Source: TMED23 sp964643045
GTDB lineage: Bacteria; Pseudomonadota; Alphaproteobacteria; Rhodospirillales; UBA2165
NCBI GenBank assembly: GCA_964643045.1
Contig: CAZXSC010000025.1
Location: 1 to 28,589 of the forward strand
Length of the DNA stretch: 28,589 nucleotides
Direction of reading: 5' to 3'
Shown here: piece by piece, positions 7,783 through 15,199 of the stretch
Layout of the letters: the number at the start of each line of letters is the position of its first letter
How positions within the stretch are numbered: position 1 is the stretch's first letter
Position numbers and translations under genes: made by a program
Notes under the pieces: model-generated
Database searches by the model: none
Seen by the model: only the letters and a program-made list of their open reading frames with translations
Told to the model about the DNA's origin: nothing

Positions 7783-8688
7783 ATGAAAAAACTGTCCATG
7801 ACACTTTGCTTGACCATTACTCTGCTTCTTGGGAATGCCGGGATAGGCTTTGGAAAAGACCACAAGGTCGACTGCCCCAACGGAACAATTGAAGATATAC
7901 GTTCAGGGGAAAGTATGGATGATTATGAATTAAGTGAAAAAATACTCGAGTGCGGGCATAGAAAGAAAAAAAATGGTGATATTGACGCCGCAATCGAATT
8001 CTATAAAAAAGGGTTAAAACTTTTTCCAAATGACCCCTGGGCCAAATCTTCTTTGAAGGGGGCACTCCAACAAAAGAAGTTTATTAATTTCACAAAAACA
8101 ATAGAACCCGCCTGCAAAGGAACCACTTACGAAAAAAGAATTGAAGCGCAAAAGCGATGCCTTCAAAAATATTTCTTTTTTTATGGACGCCCAATACATC
8201 CACTAATAATTCAAGAATTTAACACTGGGTTGAGTGATGGGGGAGACCAGGTGGTCGCGATAAACATTTCCAATTCACAAGGGAGCAATAGATATTGCTG
8301 CGAAAGCGATCCAGAAGTTGGGATGAATGATGACGGAAAATTTTATGCACATCTTGATTTTAAAAAAAATGGTTTCTTTGGGTACATGTTTCTTGGAACG
8401 ACAGATAATGGCGTGTATTTTTTGAGAATCTGGGAAAGCGGTGGAGGTAGCGGAGTTTTCGGAACGTTGTTAATGTTGAAGGTGAGCGAAGTTTCTTACT
8501 CAAAAAGTAGTGTAGGCAGAGATTTTAAAAAAAAGAAAATACCTAATCCATTCAGCATTCATGGAAAACGCCTTCACTTAGAAAAAATAGGAGTAATACA
8601 CCTTGGTGATCGTGAAAAGCACACAATAGATGTGGAGGGTAATTTTCTTATCCTAAATGGAAAAAAGATAGCTGTGCCACGACAATAA
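7783..8688 (+). CDS. exported protein with one TPR unit and an unknown C-terminal domain
   Basis: The product is 301 residues. A signal peptide occupies residues 1-24 (MKK, hydrophobic L-T-I-T-L-L-L-G-N-A-G-I-G-F-G). Residues 48-90 form a TPR-like helix pair (G-D-I-D-A-A-I-E-F-Y-K-K-G-L-K-L-F-P-N-D-P-W-A). The remaining 200 residues are predicted beta-rich, with F-F-G-Y-M-F-L-G-T-T-D-N-G and G-G-G-S-G-V-F-G-T turns, and match no family that I know. Four or five cysteines lie in the mature part, including C-C at about 165. There is no evident ribosome-binding site before the ATG at 7783. It is divergent from the thermonuclease, and the 126 bases between them are almost all relic DNA. Confidence 0.7.
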   Translation: MKKLSMTLCLTITLLLGNAGIGFGKDHKVDCPNGTIEDIRSGESMDDYELSEKILECGHRKKKNGDIDAAIEFYKKGLKLFPNDPWAKSSLKGALQQKKFINFTKTIEPACKGTTYEKRIEAQKRCLQKYFFFYGRPIHPLIIQEFNTGLSDGGDQVVAINISNSQGSNRYCCESDPEVGMNDDGKFYAHLDFKKNGFFGYMFLGTTDNGVYFLRIWESGGGSGVFGTLLMLKVSEVSYSKSSVGRDFKKKKIPNPFSIHGKRLHLEKIGVIHLGDREKHTIDVEGNFLILNGKKIAVPRQ

Positions 8689-8761
8689 GGTATTGTTCTC
8701 ATTATCCGGCATATCATTTATATTCTTAGCGTAACGCATAAAGGTGACGACCCCCCCCAAC

Positions 8762-8884
8762 TCACCTAAAACATACCCTAACAAACCTAGCATCTCTTAT
8801 ATCTATATCACCATTATTTTCTTTATACTCTGCGATGGCATCCGCTTGAGCTTTATCCCAAGCCTCTCCGCAGTCTGAGCCAAA
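8762..8884 (-). pseudogene. 3'-end gene relic, copy B of the duplicated fragment
   Basis: The minus-strand frame reads D-C-G-E-A-W-D-K-A-Q-A-D-A-I-A-E-Y-K-E, then N-G-D-I-D-I-R-D-A-R-F-V-R, ending at TGA 8762-8764. It aligns without large gaps to copy A at 7644-7768. It abuts the integrase relic in a different frame, so I treat it as a separate gene end that became joined to the integrase remnant. The parent is not recognised. No start codon is present. Confidence 0.5.
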
Positions 8885-9078
8885 CTAATAGTATGAATTG
8901 GCCCCAATCCCATATAACGCTCTTTGCCTCTTACCGGCGATTTAAATCGGAATATCCACTAGCGACTTAAATTTTCTGAAACCTGAAGATGAAGTCCAGC
9001 ACCATCCAAGTAAGTGCCAGGTGGTTTTCTCATTACCTCAACAGCCGCTATTCTGTTTACGATATGTTTCTTTGACAC
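8885..9078 (-). pseudogene. tyrosine integrase relic, arm-binding domain only
   Basis: Read from a GTG at 9078 on the minus strand, the frame gives V-S-K-K-H-I-V-N-R-I-A-A-V-E, then P-G-T-Y-L-D-G-A-G-L-H-L-Q-V. A TAG at 8959-8961 follows, and the same frame continues W-I-F-R-F-K and R-Y-M-G-L-G-P-I-H-T-I-S-L-A. This is the arm DNA-binding (DUF4102) domain of P4-type tyrosine integrases (D-G-x-G-L-x-L-x-V, then W-x-F-R-Y and M-G-L-G). The TAG sits where a sense codon, probably Ser, is expected. Everything downstream, including the catalytic R-H-R-Y domain, is missing. It is therefore a dead remnant marking an old integration event. Confidence 0.75.
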
Positions 9079-9082
9079 GTTC

Positions 9083-9107
9083 CCTACCCACGTCTGTACC
9101 CACGTTA
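9083..9107 (-). repeat. 25-base perfect repeat with GTGGGTA doublet (copy 2)
   Basis: It is identical to 1457-1481. On the minus strand it lies four bases upstream of the integrase relic start at 9078 and contains GTGGGTA-CAGAC-GTGGGTAGG. A tandem heptamer placed right before an integrase start could be an operator or an arm-type integrase or excisionase site; that role is inference. Confidence 0.7.
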
Positions 9108-9228
9108 AGAAAGTTGGTTGTAACACATACGGAAAGACGTGAGAAGGCAATAAGGTCTGTAATTAATTGTTTTTATTGAATTAATACGTACTTGTACGAA
9201 TACAGAAAAACGGCCAAAAACAAGAGTA

Positions 9229-9242
9229 TGGCGGAGAGGGTG
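9229..9242 (-). other. candidate attachment site: 14-base match to tRNA-Ser 3' end
   Basis: The minus strand reads CACCCTCTCCGCCA, the classic 3' end of bacterial tRNA-Ser genes (T-arm edge, acceptor stem and CCA). No other part of a tRNA is present. The position, about 150 bases upstream of the integrase relic start and outside the gene, is what is expected of an att half left by a P4-type integrase that targets tRNA-Ser. A chance match of 14 bases in this context is unlikely but possible. Confidence 0.55.
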
Positions 9243-9357
9243 AAAATGCCTTTACTACTTTCGGTCCCTCTCATTTATTCTCGGCTTCAGCCTGTTGGAC
9301 TTAATCCGTCTTATTGAGTTTTATTAGATTAGGAGAATTTTGGGTAGTGGAGAAGGT

Positions 9358-9591
9358 TTAGCGTACCATACTGATCAGCAGCTGTGTTGTTTGAGTAAAA
9401 CCTAGCCCAAGCCCCCGATCTGAGGAACCATGCGCATCGATAATTGCGGCCCGACTAGATTTTGTAGCAATCTTACCCGGAAATGAGCACCCGGGCCCCT
9501 GGGCCATGATGCCTGCGCCAATGTATGTGCGAAACCCAACCTTTCAGTGGCGCGTCCAGCGATGGTGGGCTCTTCGGGTGAGGCCCAACCA
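9358..9591 (-). pseudogene. possible decayed coding fragment, unidentified
   Basis: On the minus strand a GC-rich frame runs to TAA at 9358-9360, with one internal TGA just upstream of K-V-G-F-R-T-Y-I-G-A-G-I. It reads sensibly for about 60 residues, with A-A-I-I-D-A-H-G-S-S-D-R-G near the end. I cannot name a family. Other frames are also open here because of the high GC, so this may not be coding at all. The stretch 9079-9700 otherwise holds only the repeats and the att-like site. Confidence 0.2.
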
Positions 9592-9663
9592 AGGAGAGCA
9601 TTCGAGACTAATCAGGATTAGGTCAAAAGGGACCCGGCAGTGCGATCAATGCCAAGCCAGTTT

Positions 9664-9684
9664 GTGGGTAGATTTGTGGGTAGG
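9664..9684 (+). repeat. GTGGGTA-N5-GTGGGTAGG motif, inverted copy
   Basis: This plus-strand copy matches the minus-strand core of the 25-base repeats at all 16 non-spacer positions, but with spacer GATTT instead of CAGAC. It therefore faces the copy at 9083-9107 across the att-like site. The conserved heptamers with a diverged spacer of fixed length look like a protein-binding site rather than simple sequence identity by descent. Confidence 0.6.
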
Positions 9685-9704
9685 ATCCAAAATAGGCCTT
9701 AAAA

Positions 9705-10152
9705 CTAGCAGAAAACATAGGTTTTCGGCGGACTCTCCCTCCGCCAGATTTACTCTAAGCTATCGAGACATCGAAGATTTTCTAGCAGAACGCGGATTGG
9801 ATATTTCATACGAAATAGTTCGCCGCTGGTTTCTGAAATTCGGACCAAAGATCGCTCGTAATCTAAGGTATTCGCGTCCAATTTCTAGCGACCATTGGCA
9901 TCTTGATGAAATGGTCATCGTAATCCGTGGTAAGAAACATTGGCTTTGGCGTGCCGTAGATAATGAGGGCGAAGTCTTGGTTTTTTAGTGCAACCCAGAC
10001 GTAACGCCAAAGCAGCGATCAAATTGCTGCGAAAACTTGTGAAGAAACAAGGGGCTGCTCCTACACGAATTTTTACCGACAAACTAAGATATTATCACGT
10101 TGCTTTCAAAACTATTGGCCTGACGGCAGAACACATCCAGGCATTTTCATAA
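9705..10152 (+). pseudogene. IS6-family transposase, frameshifted and truncated
   Basis: The frame to 9988 encodes K-H-R-F, then F-T-L-S-Y-R-D-I-E-D-F-L-A-E-R-G, the helix-turn-helix, then W-H-L-D-E-M-V-I (first catalytic Asp) and H-W-L-W-R-A-V-D. The expected V-L-D-F-L-V-Q-P-R-R-N is broken at GTTTTTTAG: one base is missing before the T run. The other frame then continues L-V-Q-P-R-R-N-A-K-A-A-I-K and I-F-T-D-K-L-R-Y-Y (second Asp) up to TAA 10150-10152. The third acidic residue and C-terminus are gone. Residues between H-R-F and the R-F-T-L-S-Y segment also look deleted. This is the alphaproteobacterial branch of IS6. It is not functional, and no terminal inverted repeat is convincing. Confidence 0.8.
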
Positions 10153-10155
10153 TGT

Positions 10156-10314
10156 TTGATGATGAAAAATCACAATCCATTCCGTTATTTCAAAACATCA
10201 CCGGAGATTATCCGTCTAGCAGTGATGATGTATGTCCGTTTTCCTTTATCTTTGCGTAATGTTGAAGAGTTACTTCATGAACGAGGCATCGATATTTGCC
10301 ACGAATCAGTCAGG
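10156..10314 (+). pseudogene. second IS6-family transposase remnant, N-terminal part only
   Basis: The frame encodes N-P-F-R-Y-F-K-T-S-P-E-I-I-R-L-A-V, then Y-V-R-F-P-L-S-L-R-N-V-E-E-L-L-H-E-R-G and I-C-H-E-S-V-R, the standard start of an IS6-type transposase including the DNA-binding helices. Similarity ends abruptly at about 10311. The sequence then runs GGGGCGCTGTCAAAGG, which faintly resembles an IS6 terminal repeat. It lies head-to-tail three bases after the previous remnant. The catalytic domain is absent. Confidence 0.75.
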
Positions 10315-10446
10315 GGCGCTGTCAAAGGAAACCGCTCCCTTTAAATCACTAGATAATTTTGTTACTGTTACCAAGATTAATTAGGATACAAAAAATGCAG
10401 TAGCCGTACCAAGGCCGTAATCTATTTTCTGAACCAGAGAATTATT

Positions 10447-10932
10447 TTGTTTGATTGCTCCGGGGCTGATTTTCTTTCAGCTTGGAAAGATCAAAGAAGG
10501 GAGGTAAAGGACTACCTTAAATCAACTAGTTACCCAAATCCGGCAGATTATACAGTCTGGGCTTTTTCAGATGAACCTCCTAATACCGGTAAGTTCCTTG
10601 CTGAAGCCTATAAAAATCAAAGTCCGGGTCATCTCGCTGAAAGTATTGAGAAACTTGCCGTAAGATATGAGGCAAAAAAGAGATTATATTCTGCTCGCGA
10701 CTCAAAATACCGCAAAATTGACAACGCTAGTTATGCCAGCATTATTGATTATATTATTTCCGGAGAATGCCTTGTGCAATTAAGTAAGGAAATCGGTAGC
10801 CTAAAGCATCTATCAACGTTGGTGAAACTAGTTGATGCGCTTTGTACAGAGCCTATTTCGTATCCTCTCAGTGTTCGTTTTATAGACCTTTTAGAAGTTG
10901 AGGATTGGCTGGTAAGTAATGCTTATCAGTGA
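10447..10932 (+). CDS. hypothetical protein, probably 5'-truncated
   Basis: The product is 161 residues from a TTG at 10447. The same frame is open back to 10381 with no ATG or GTG, and those codons also read like protein (K-A-V-I-Y-F-L-N-Q-R-I-I-L-F-D). The true start may therefore have been lost when the adjacent IS6 debris arrived. There is no signal peptide or membrane segment. A charged helix lies at about 55-90, with a Leu-rich helical C-terminus. I recognise no family. The last 14 bases overlap the start of the formyltransferase gene, so the two are coupled and probably act in one pathway. Confidence 0.6.
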   Translation: MFDCSGADFLSAWKDQRREVKDYLKSTSYPNPADYTVWAFSDEPPNTGKFLAEAYKNQSPGHLAESIEKLAVRYEAKKRLYSARDSKYRKIDNASYASIIDYIISGECLVQLSKEIGSLKHLSTLVKLVDALCTEPISYPLSVRFIDLLEVEDWLVSNAYQ

Positions 10933-11629
10933 CGTTGCCTTTCTGTGCGCGCCATCGTATCGCTCAAGGGCTTATGCGCAAGCATTGCGTGCAAATAATC
11001 TTTTGCCATCTCAAGCAATTTGTATTGAGGGCATTGAACCGAATTGGGATGGGGCTGAAACAATCGAAACAAACTTTTCAGGATTCACCTTTAAGCCTAA
11101 TGAATTTGCGCGGAAAACATTAATTAACTCTGACGTGGACATTATTGACGTCTCGGTGACGGACGTAAATTCAAAAGAGGTTATCGAAGAGATCGCAAAT
11201 ATTAATGCTTCAATAATTATTTATTCTGGCCCAACTGGTGTTTTGTTACGGGCTCCGATACTTAATCAAGGAAAAACGTTTTTACATATTCACGGAGGCG
11301 TTGCACCTGAATACCGTGGTAGCACAGCATTCTATTTTAGCATTCTTCATGAAGGCACCCTCGGTGCTACTGCGTTATATCTAAATGAGAAAATCGACAC
11401 TGGCCCCATTATTAAACATAGAAGCTACTTGCCTGAACTTGGATTGGAAATAGATAGGGTTCTGGACCCTTTAGTTAGAGCCGATCTGCTTATTGATGTC
11501 CTACACCCGATAAGCAAGGGCCTAATTCCAGAAGGAAAGGTTCAGGAGGCTGCAGGTACTACTTATCATGTGATACATCCGGTTTTAAAAAATTTGGCTT
11601 TGAGAAAAGTTTCAGAATTATTGAGCTAA
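10919..11629 (+). CDS. formyltransferase-fold protein
   Basis: The product is 236 residues. Residues 96-165 carry the signature of the N10-formyltetrahydrofolate-dependent formyltransferase fold: a strand I-I-I-Y-S-G-P-T-G, then F-L-H-I-H-G-G-V-A-P-E-Y-R-G-S, then L-N-E-K-I-D-T-G-P-I-I. In the family the catalytic triad is Asn-x-His and Asp. Here the Asn position is His123, His125 is kept, and Asp160 is kept in D-T-G. The G-G-V-A-P-E-Y-R-G loop otherwise follows the family. Linkage to a methyltransferase and an APS-kinase-like gene suggests modification of a sugar or small molecule rather than Met-tRNA. The C-terminal OB domain of Met-tRNA formyltransferase is missing. The start ATG lies within the upstream gene. 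Confidence 0.75.
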   Translation: MLISDVAFLCAPSYRSRAYAQALRANNLLPSQAICIEGIEPNWDGAETIETNFSGFTFKPNEFARKTLINSDVDIIDVSVTDVNSKEVIEEIANINASIIIYSGPTGVLLRAPILNQGKTFLHIHGGVAPEYRGSTAFYFSILHEGTLGATALYLNEKIDTGPIIKHRSYLPELGLEIDRVLDPLVRADLLIDVLHPISKGLIPEGKVQEAAGTTYHVIHPVLKNLALRKVSELLS

Positions 11630-11956
11630 ACGTCTGCTTTGGGTTGGCTGCGGCCTAAATCGCTGTTTCCGGGTGTGACTGCTTCGAGGGGTAGATCGGA
11701 CGCGGTTTGTGTCACTATCCTTTGTCTAATTTCAACAGGTCCAAGACATAAGCGGAAATAGGGTGACTTATATTCGCGGTATAGAAGTTGATTGATTTCG
11801 GTGTGCCTAAAATAACCTAAGAACTAGAATCAGCGGCTAATGCCCTCCCATTTGCATTGGTTTACGAGTTGTATATTCGCGTTATATACGCTTCGTTAAC
11901 TAAATGTTACGATATTGCTTTTGGCTCTGCCATAGTTGGAGGATAGTCTATAAATA
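11630..11956 (+). other. 327-base gap without a supported gene
   Basis: I see no convincing gene here. The left third is GC-richer and contains a GTCTGCTTTGGGT-type segment resembling dispersed intergenic elements seen in many alphaproteobacteria; that is a recollection and not tested. The right half is AT-rich with TATA-like stretches (for example near 11865-11890) that could hold a promoter for the methyltransferase gene. GGAGG at 11938-11942 lies 14 bases before that ATG, longer than usual spacing. Confidence 0.4.
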
Positions 11957-12745
11957 ATGAGAATTACTAAGCGTCCTCATGGAGGATCGGAAAGATACTG
12001 GTCTCGCAGATGGTCTTCAACGCCAGTCGATAGCGGGGAGTTAAATCTTACCAAATATCCTGGCCTTTATGCCGAGGAAGTTGCGAATCGGAGTTCCGGA
12101 CCGATTCTTGAAGCTGGCTGTGGAATGGGCAGAGTCCTTATTTATTACCACGATCGAGGTGTTGAAATTGTTGGCATTGATTTTATTCAGGAGGCCGTGG
12201 ACAAGATTAAGGAACTCCGTCCAGATGTTGGTGTCACACAGGCTGATATTACGGAACTCAAGATAGATAGTGGTGAGTTTGGTGGGGTCATGGCTTTTGG
12301 TCTCTATCACAATTTGCCACCTGAAGCGGTTGAAAATGCGTTATCAGAAACCTTTCGAGTAATGAAGCCAGGTGCCTTACTGGCTGTCAGCATGAGAAGC
12401 GATAACCTACAAAACAGAATTAACGATTGGATAGAAATGCGAAAACCGTCTGGGGGTGGCGAATTGGCCTTTCACAAGGCTAACTACACCGAAGCGGAAT
12501 TTCGCAGCATGTTGTTGAGCGCTGGCTTTAAAATCGAAAGAATCGAGAATGTTGAGAACATGCCAGTTCTCTATAAATTTCGATTTTTCCGTAATGCCGA
12601 TCAGAAAGTTTTCAACGAGAAAAAAGGACGGGCGGAAGGATATAAACTCTCTCCTCTCGGCAGAATTTTACATAGAACCTTAATTCTTTTTTTCCCAAAA
12701 TCTTTTTGCAACCTGATGCTTGCCATAGCTTTACGTCCAACATAA
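11957..12745 (+). CDS. class I SAM-dependent methyltransferase
   Basis: The product is 262 residues. Motif I is at 49-58 (P-I-L-E-A-G-C-G-M-G-R), the acidic end of strand 2 follows in I-V-G-I-D-F, and motif II-like Q-A-D-I and post-motif F-R-V-M-K-P-G-A-L-L-A-V-S are in the expected order for a Methyltransf_11/25-type Rossmann enzyme. The C-terminal 60 residues are basic and hydrophobic (L-I-L-F-F-P-K), possibly a membrane-contact tail. The substrate cannot be read from sequence. The neighbours (formyltransferase-like, APS-kinase-like) favour a glycan or small-molecule modification. An in-frame stop just upstream makes ATG 11957 the natural start. Confidence 0.85.
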   Translation: MRITKRPHGGSERYWSRRWSSTPVDSGELNLTKYPGLYAEEVANRSSGPILEAGCGMGRVLIYYHDRGVEIVGIDFIQEAVDKIKELRPDVGVTQADITELKIDSGEFGGVMAFGLYHNLPPEAVENALSETFRVMKPGALLAVSMRSDNLQNRINDWIEMRKPSGGGELAFHKANYTEAEFRSMLLSAGFKIERIENVENMPVLYKFRFFRNADQKVFNEKKGRAEGYKLSPLGRILHRTLILFFPKSFCNLMLAIALRPT

Positions 12746-12801
12746 TTGATTAATCAGGAACGGCTCAACTAATGCTTAGAAAAATCCGGAGTAAATAGTA
12801 A

Positions 12802-13320
12802 ATGATTGTGTGGATTATAGGGCTGTCCGGTGCCGGTAAAACCACTATTGCGAAGCGTGTCGTTGAAGAATTGAAGAAGGATCATCCAAATAGTGTCTTG
12901 GTCGATGGTGACGTATTACGTGAAATCTGGGGGGACTCACCAGGACATACTGTCGAAGGAAGACGCATCAATGCCTATCGCATCTCTCATCTTTGTAGGT
13001 TTCTCGATAGTCAGGATGTCCACGCCGTCGCCGCAGTGGTATCGATATTTCCGGAATGGCAGAAGTGGAATCGGGAAAACTTTTCAGACTATTTTGAAGT
13101 TTTTCTGAATGTACCGTTGGAAGTGGCTGAAAAGAGAGATGTCAAAGGCCTTTATTCATCAGCGAGGTCCGGACAACAAAAAAACGTGGTCGGCATAGAT
13201 ATACCGTTCGTCCACCCGCCCAATCCCGATCTAATTTTAGATTCTTCCGGAAATGCCGGCAGTGTCGATGAATTAACCTATGAAATACTCGAACAATTAC
13301 AGATGGAGCGACCTGCGTGA
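12802..13320 (+). CDS. cysC: adenylylsulfate kinase-like protein (CysC family)
   Basis: The product is 172 residues. It has a P-loop G-L-S-G-A-G-K-T-T at 7-15, D-G-D at 35-37 followed by L-R40, and K-R-D-V-K-G-L-Y near 111-118. G-I-D-I-P-F-V-H-P-P-N-P-D-L follows near 131-144. These are the markers of APS kinase, which phosphorylates adenylyl sulfate to PAPS. It is shorter than the roughly 200-residue E. coli enzyme, and no ATP sulfurylase (cysD/cysN) or sulfotransferase is visible. In polysaccharide loci, CysC-like kinases without sulfate genes may act on other substrates, so PAPS formation is likely but not certain. GGAG lies about 11 bases before the ATG. It follows the methyltransferase by 56 bases on the same strand. 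Confidence 0.82.
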   Translation: MIVWIIGLSGAGKTTIAKRVVEELKKDHPNSVLVDGDVLREIWGDSPGHTVEGRRINAYRISHLCRFLDSQDVHAVAAVVSIFPEWQKWNRENFSDYFEVFLNVPLEVAEKRDVKGLYSSARSGQQKNVVGIDIPFVHPPNPDLILDSSGNAGSVDELTYEILEQLQMERPA

Positions 13321-13345
13321 TCTCACACCATAAAGAGAAGATGTT

Positions 13346-13462
13346 ATGAGTGATGAGGAAATTCAGAGCTTTGGTACGTCATTCAGAAAATTAGCTGGAT
13401 TTGATCCGGAGACAGTGAGCGCTGTCACTGCTGGGCTGGATGTTCCGCCCGAGAATGCCTAG
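13346..13462 (+). CDS. small ORF, 38 codons, unknown
   Basis: ATG at 13346 is preceded at five bases by GAGAAG, a fair ribosome-binding site, and the ORF starts 25 bases after the APS-kinase-like gene. The product is acidic and helical at first (M-S-D-E-E-I-Q-S-F-G-T-S-F-R-K-L) and then reads F-D-P-E-T-V-S-A-V-T-A-G-L-D. The placement and codon use favour a real small protein or the intact start of a truncated gene. I do not recognise it. Confidence 0.4.
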   Translation: MSDEEIQSFGTSFRKLAGFDPETVSAVTAGLDVPPENA

Positions 13463-13878
13463 AAAGTAAGTTTTTCAGAAATGACAAGTAATTTCGTAAC
13501 TGAGAAATTTTTTGTATTGGAATGTGGAATTTAGAAATGTTTCCCAAAAATTTTTGGTATGTGGGTACTTTGCAAAAAAGTTATCGAGTGAAAAGGTTTT
13601 AGCTCGGATAATTTGCAGCGAGCCAATTATTTTTTTAAGACCCTTTCAGGTTCACATTTTACTTCCACTTTGCCATCACAACCGGACGAGCAAAAAGGGC
13701 CTTGGGAAAAACAGGATAACTTGCTGAAAATTCACCAAATGTTCCGACAAAGGGTTCAGCTATTGGCCCACACCAGGCCCCTAACCCATTGAATTGTCGC
13801 GATAGTACGGACTTCGCTTTTATTCTACGTTTAATTTTTTCAAAACCAACATAGAAGATCGATCCACTGCTAATATTT
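13463..13878. other. 416-base gap between convergent transcription units
   Basis: AT-rich sequence with one weak terminator-like hairpin (13602-13636). A minus-strand frame continues beyond the MFS gene's 3' end (13659-14006), but it overlaps the real gene in another frame and shows no family motif, so I do not call it. No other feature is supported. Confidence 0.4.
13602..13636 (+). terminator. weak rho-independent terminator candidate
   Basis: GCTCG at 13602-13606 can pair with CGAGC at 13619-13623 across a 12-base loop, followed by AATTATTTTTTT ending at 13636. The stem is only five pairs. The position, downstream of the methyltransferase/APS-kinase unit, is sensible. Confidence 0.3.
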
Positions 13879-15069
13879 CTAGGTATTATATTGCTTTGAT
13901 CTAATTGACAGAGCTGCCGCACAACCAAGAATAAATAGTGTAAGCGCCAATACAAGAGCATCATCCTGTGGAAAAAACGAAATCCCAAAAGAAACAGCCG
14001 CCCCAATTATGCCTCGAATAAAGTTTGTCAATGAAGAGGCTGCACCGGCAATATGCGGAAATGGTTGCAGGGCACAGGCAACCGTATTTGGATTCACAAA
14101 AGCAAATCCGAATATAAAAATCCACATGGGTACGATAACAGCGTATGACGTCCTTATTTCTAGTAACGCTAAAACCAACATTAAGCTTCCGCCAAAAAGT
14201 CCAAAAAATACCCCCCACTTGATCATGCGGTTAAGGCCGATCTTTGTAACCAACCTACCGCCAACAAATGCTCCAAACAAAAAACTTAAGGATACAGAGG
14301 CAAACAAAAACCCGTAAATATCGGCAGGTACACTATAAGAGGCTATAATAATATTTGCTGAAACTGAGAGAAACACAATCAATCCGGCAAGCATTAAACC
14401 GCCAGTGATACTGTATACCAGAAAGGACCTATTGGAAGTAATGGTCATCAAATCCCTAAAAATAAACCCTATGTGCAGACTATCCTTTCGCTCCACTATG
14501 GACCGCTCTTTGAAAACCATTAAAAATAATATGAAGACTAAACCTGCAAAAATTGCCATGAATAAAAGTGCACTTTGCCAAGGTAAGTATTTAGCACTAT
14601 AACCGCCGATCAAAGGCGCAATAACGGCGGCAATTGCTGTGATAAACATAATGTCTGACATCACTTTGCCGAGCTTTTCTTTTTCAAATAAATCTCTGGC
14701 TACGGCCGCCGACAAAACTCTGCCACCTGATAAAGCAAGACCCTGAAAAAACCGAGATATTATCAGTGTTTCAACATTCGGTGAGAGAGCGGCGGCAATC
14801 GCTGCTACTGCATAAATCCCAAGCACCCATAGAATTACAATCTTTCGACCAAAGCGATCAGCCAAGGGACCATGAAATAGTGTACCAATCGCATTTCCAA
14901 GAAAAATCGCTGAAATAGAAACTGAAACTTGGTTAGTGGTTGTATTCAAACCATCTGCAATAATTGGTATTGACGGGATGAATATATCGTGCCCGACCGG
15001 CCCCAACATAGCTAATACCCCGAGTAATATGACGGTAATAAACATGTGCCGACTGCTTAATTCGGGCAT
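13879..15069 (-). CDS. Bcr/CflA-type MFS efflux transporter
   Basis: The product is 396 residues with about 12 hydrophobic segments. The MFS motif A G-P-L-A-D-R-F-G-R-K lies at 67-76 between helices 2 and 3. A first-helix segment L-G-P-V-G-H-D-I-F-I-P-S-I-P is characteristic of the DHA1 Bcr/CflA drug-resistance branch (the usual form has D-x-Y-x-P-x-x-P). R-F-F-Q-G-L-A-L-S-G-G and F-x-x-P-N-x-x-A also fit. It should be a proton-driven exporter of the inner membrane. GGGGAA lies five bases before the ATG. It is separated from the allG-like gene by 234 bases and may be transcribed on its own, but its position suggests export of a compound or intermediate linked to the catabolic cluster. Confidence 0.85.
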   Translation of the reverse strand: MPELSSRHMFITVILLGVLAMLGPVGHDIFIPSIPIIADGLNTTTNQVSVSISAIFLGNAIGTLFHGPLADRFGRKIVILWVLGIYAVAAIAAALSPNVETLIISRFFQGLALSGGRVLSAAVARDLFEKEKLGKVMSDIMFITAIAAVIAPLIGGYSAKYLPWQSALLFMAIFAGLVFILFLMVFKERSIVERKDSLHIGFIFRDLMTITSNRSFLVYSITGGLMLAGLIVFLSVSANIIIASYSVPADIYGFLFASVSLSFLFGAFVGGRLVTKIGLNRMIKWGVFFGLFGGSLMLVLALLEIRTSYAVIVPMWIFIFGFAFVNPNTVACALQPFPHIAGAASSLTNFIRGIIGAAVSFGISFFPQDDALVLALTLFILGCAAALSIRSKQYNT

Positions 15070-15199
15070 AAAAGTTCCCCAATAAGTCTAACCAATGGTT
15101 TAATAGTTCCAAGGATCGAGAAAGGACAAGATAATTAACGAGAGAAATAAACTTACCAGATACGACCAGTTGGCCAACAACAATTTTTGATTATACCCT

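Noticed and set aside
9201..9300. A complete tRNA-Ser gene
   Set aside because: Only the final 14 bases match; no anticodon arm or D arm can be folded nearby.
9506..9704. N-terminal extension of the first IS6 transposase frame
   Set aside because: The residues before K-H-R-F do not resemble a transposase, and the span contains the inverted GTGGGTA motif; the frame is open by chance in GC-rich DNA.
13557..13575. Further GTGGGTA copy
   Set aside because: A single heptamer without the second half-site at five bases, so it is not counted as a motif copy.
13659..14006. Minus-strand 115-codon frame overlapping the MFS gene's 3' end
   Set aside because: The first third overlaps the true MFS frame and the rest shows no family motif; it could be relic DNA but is not supported.
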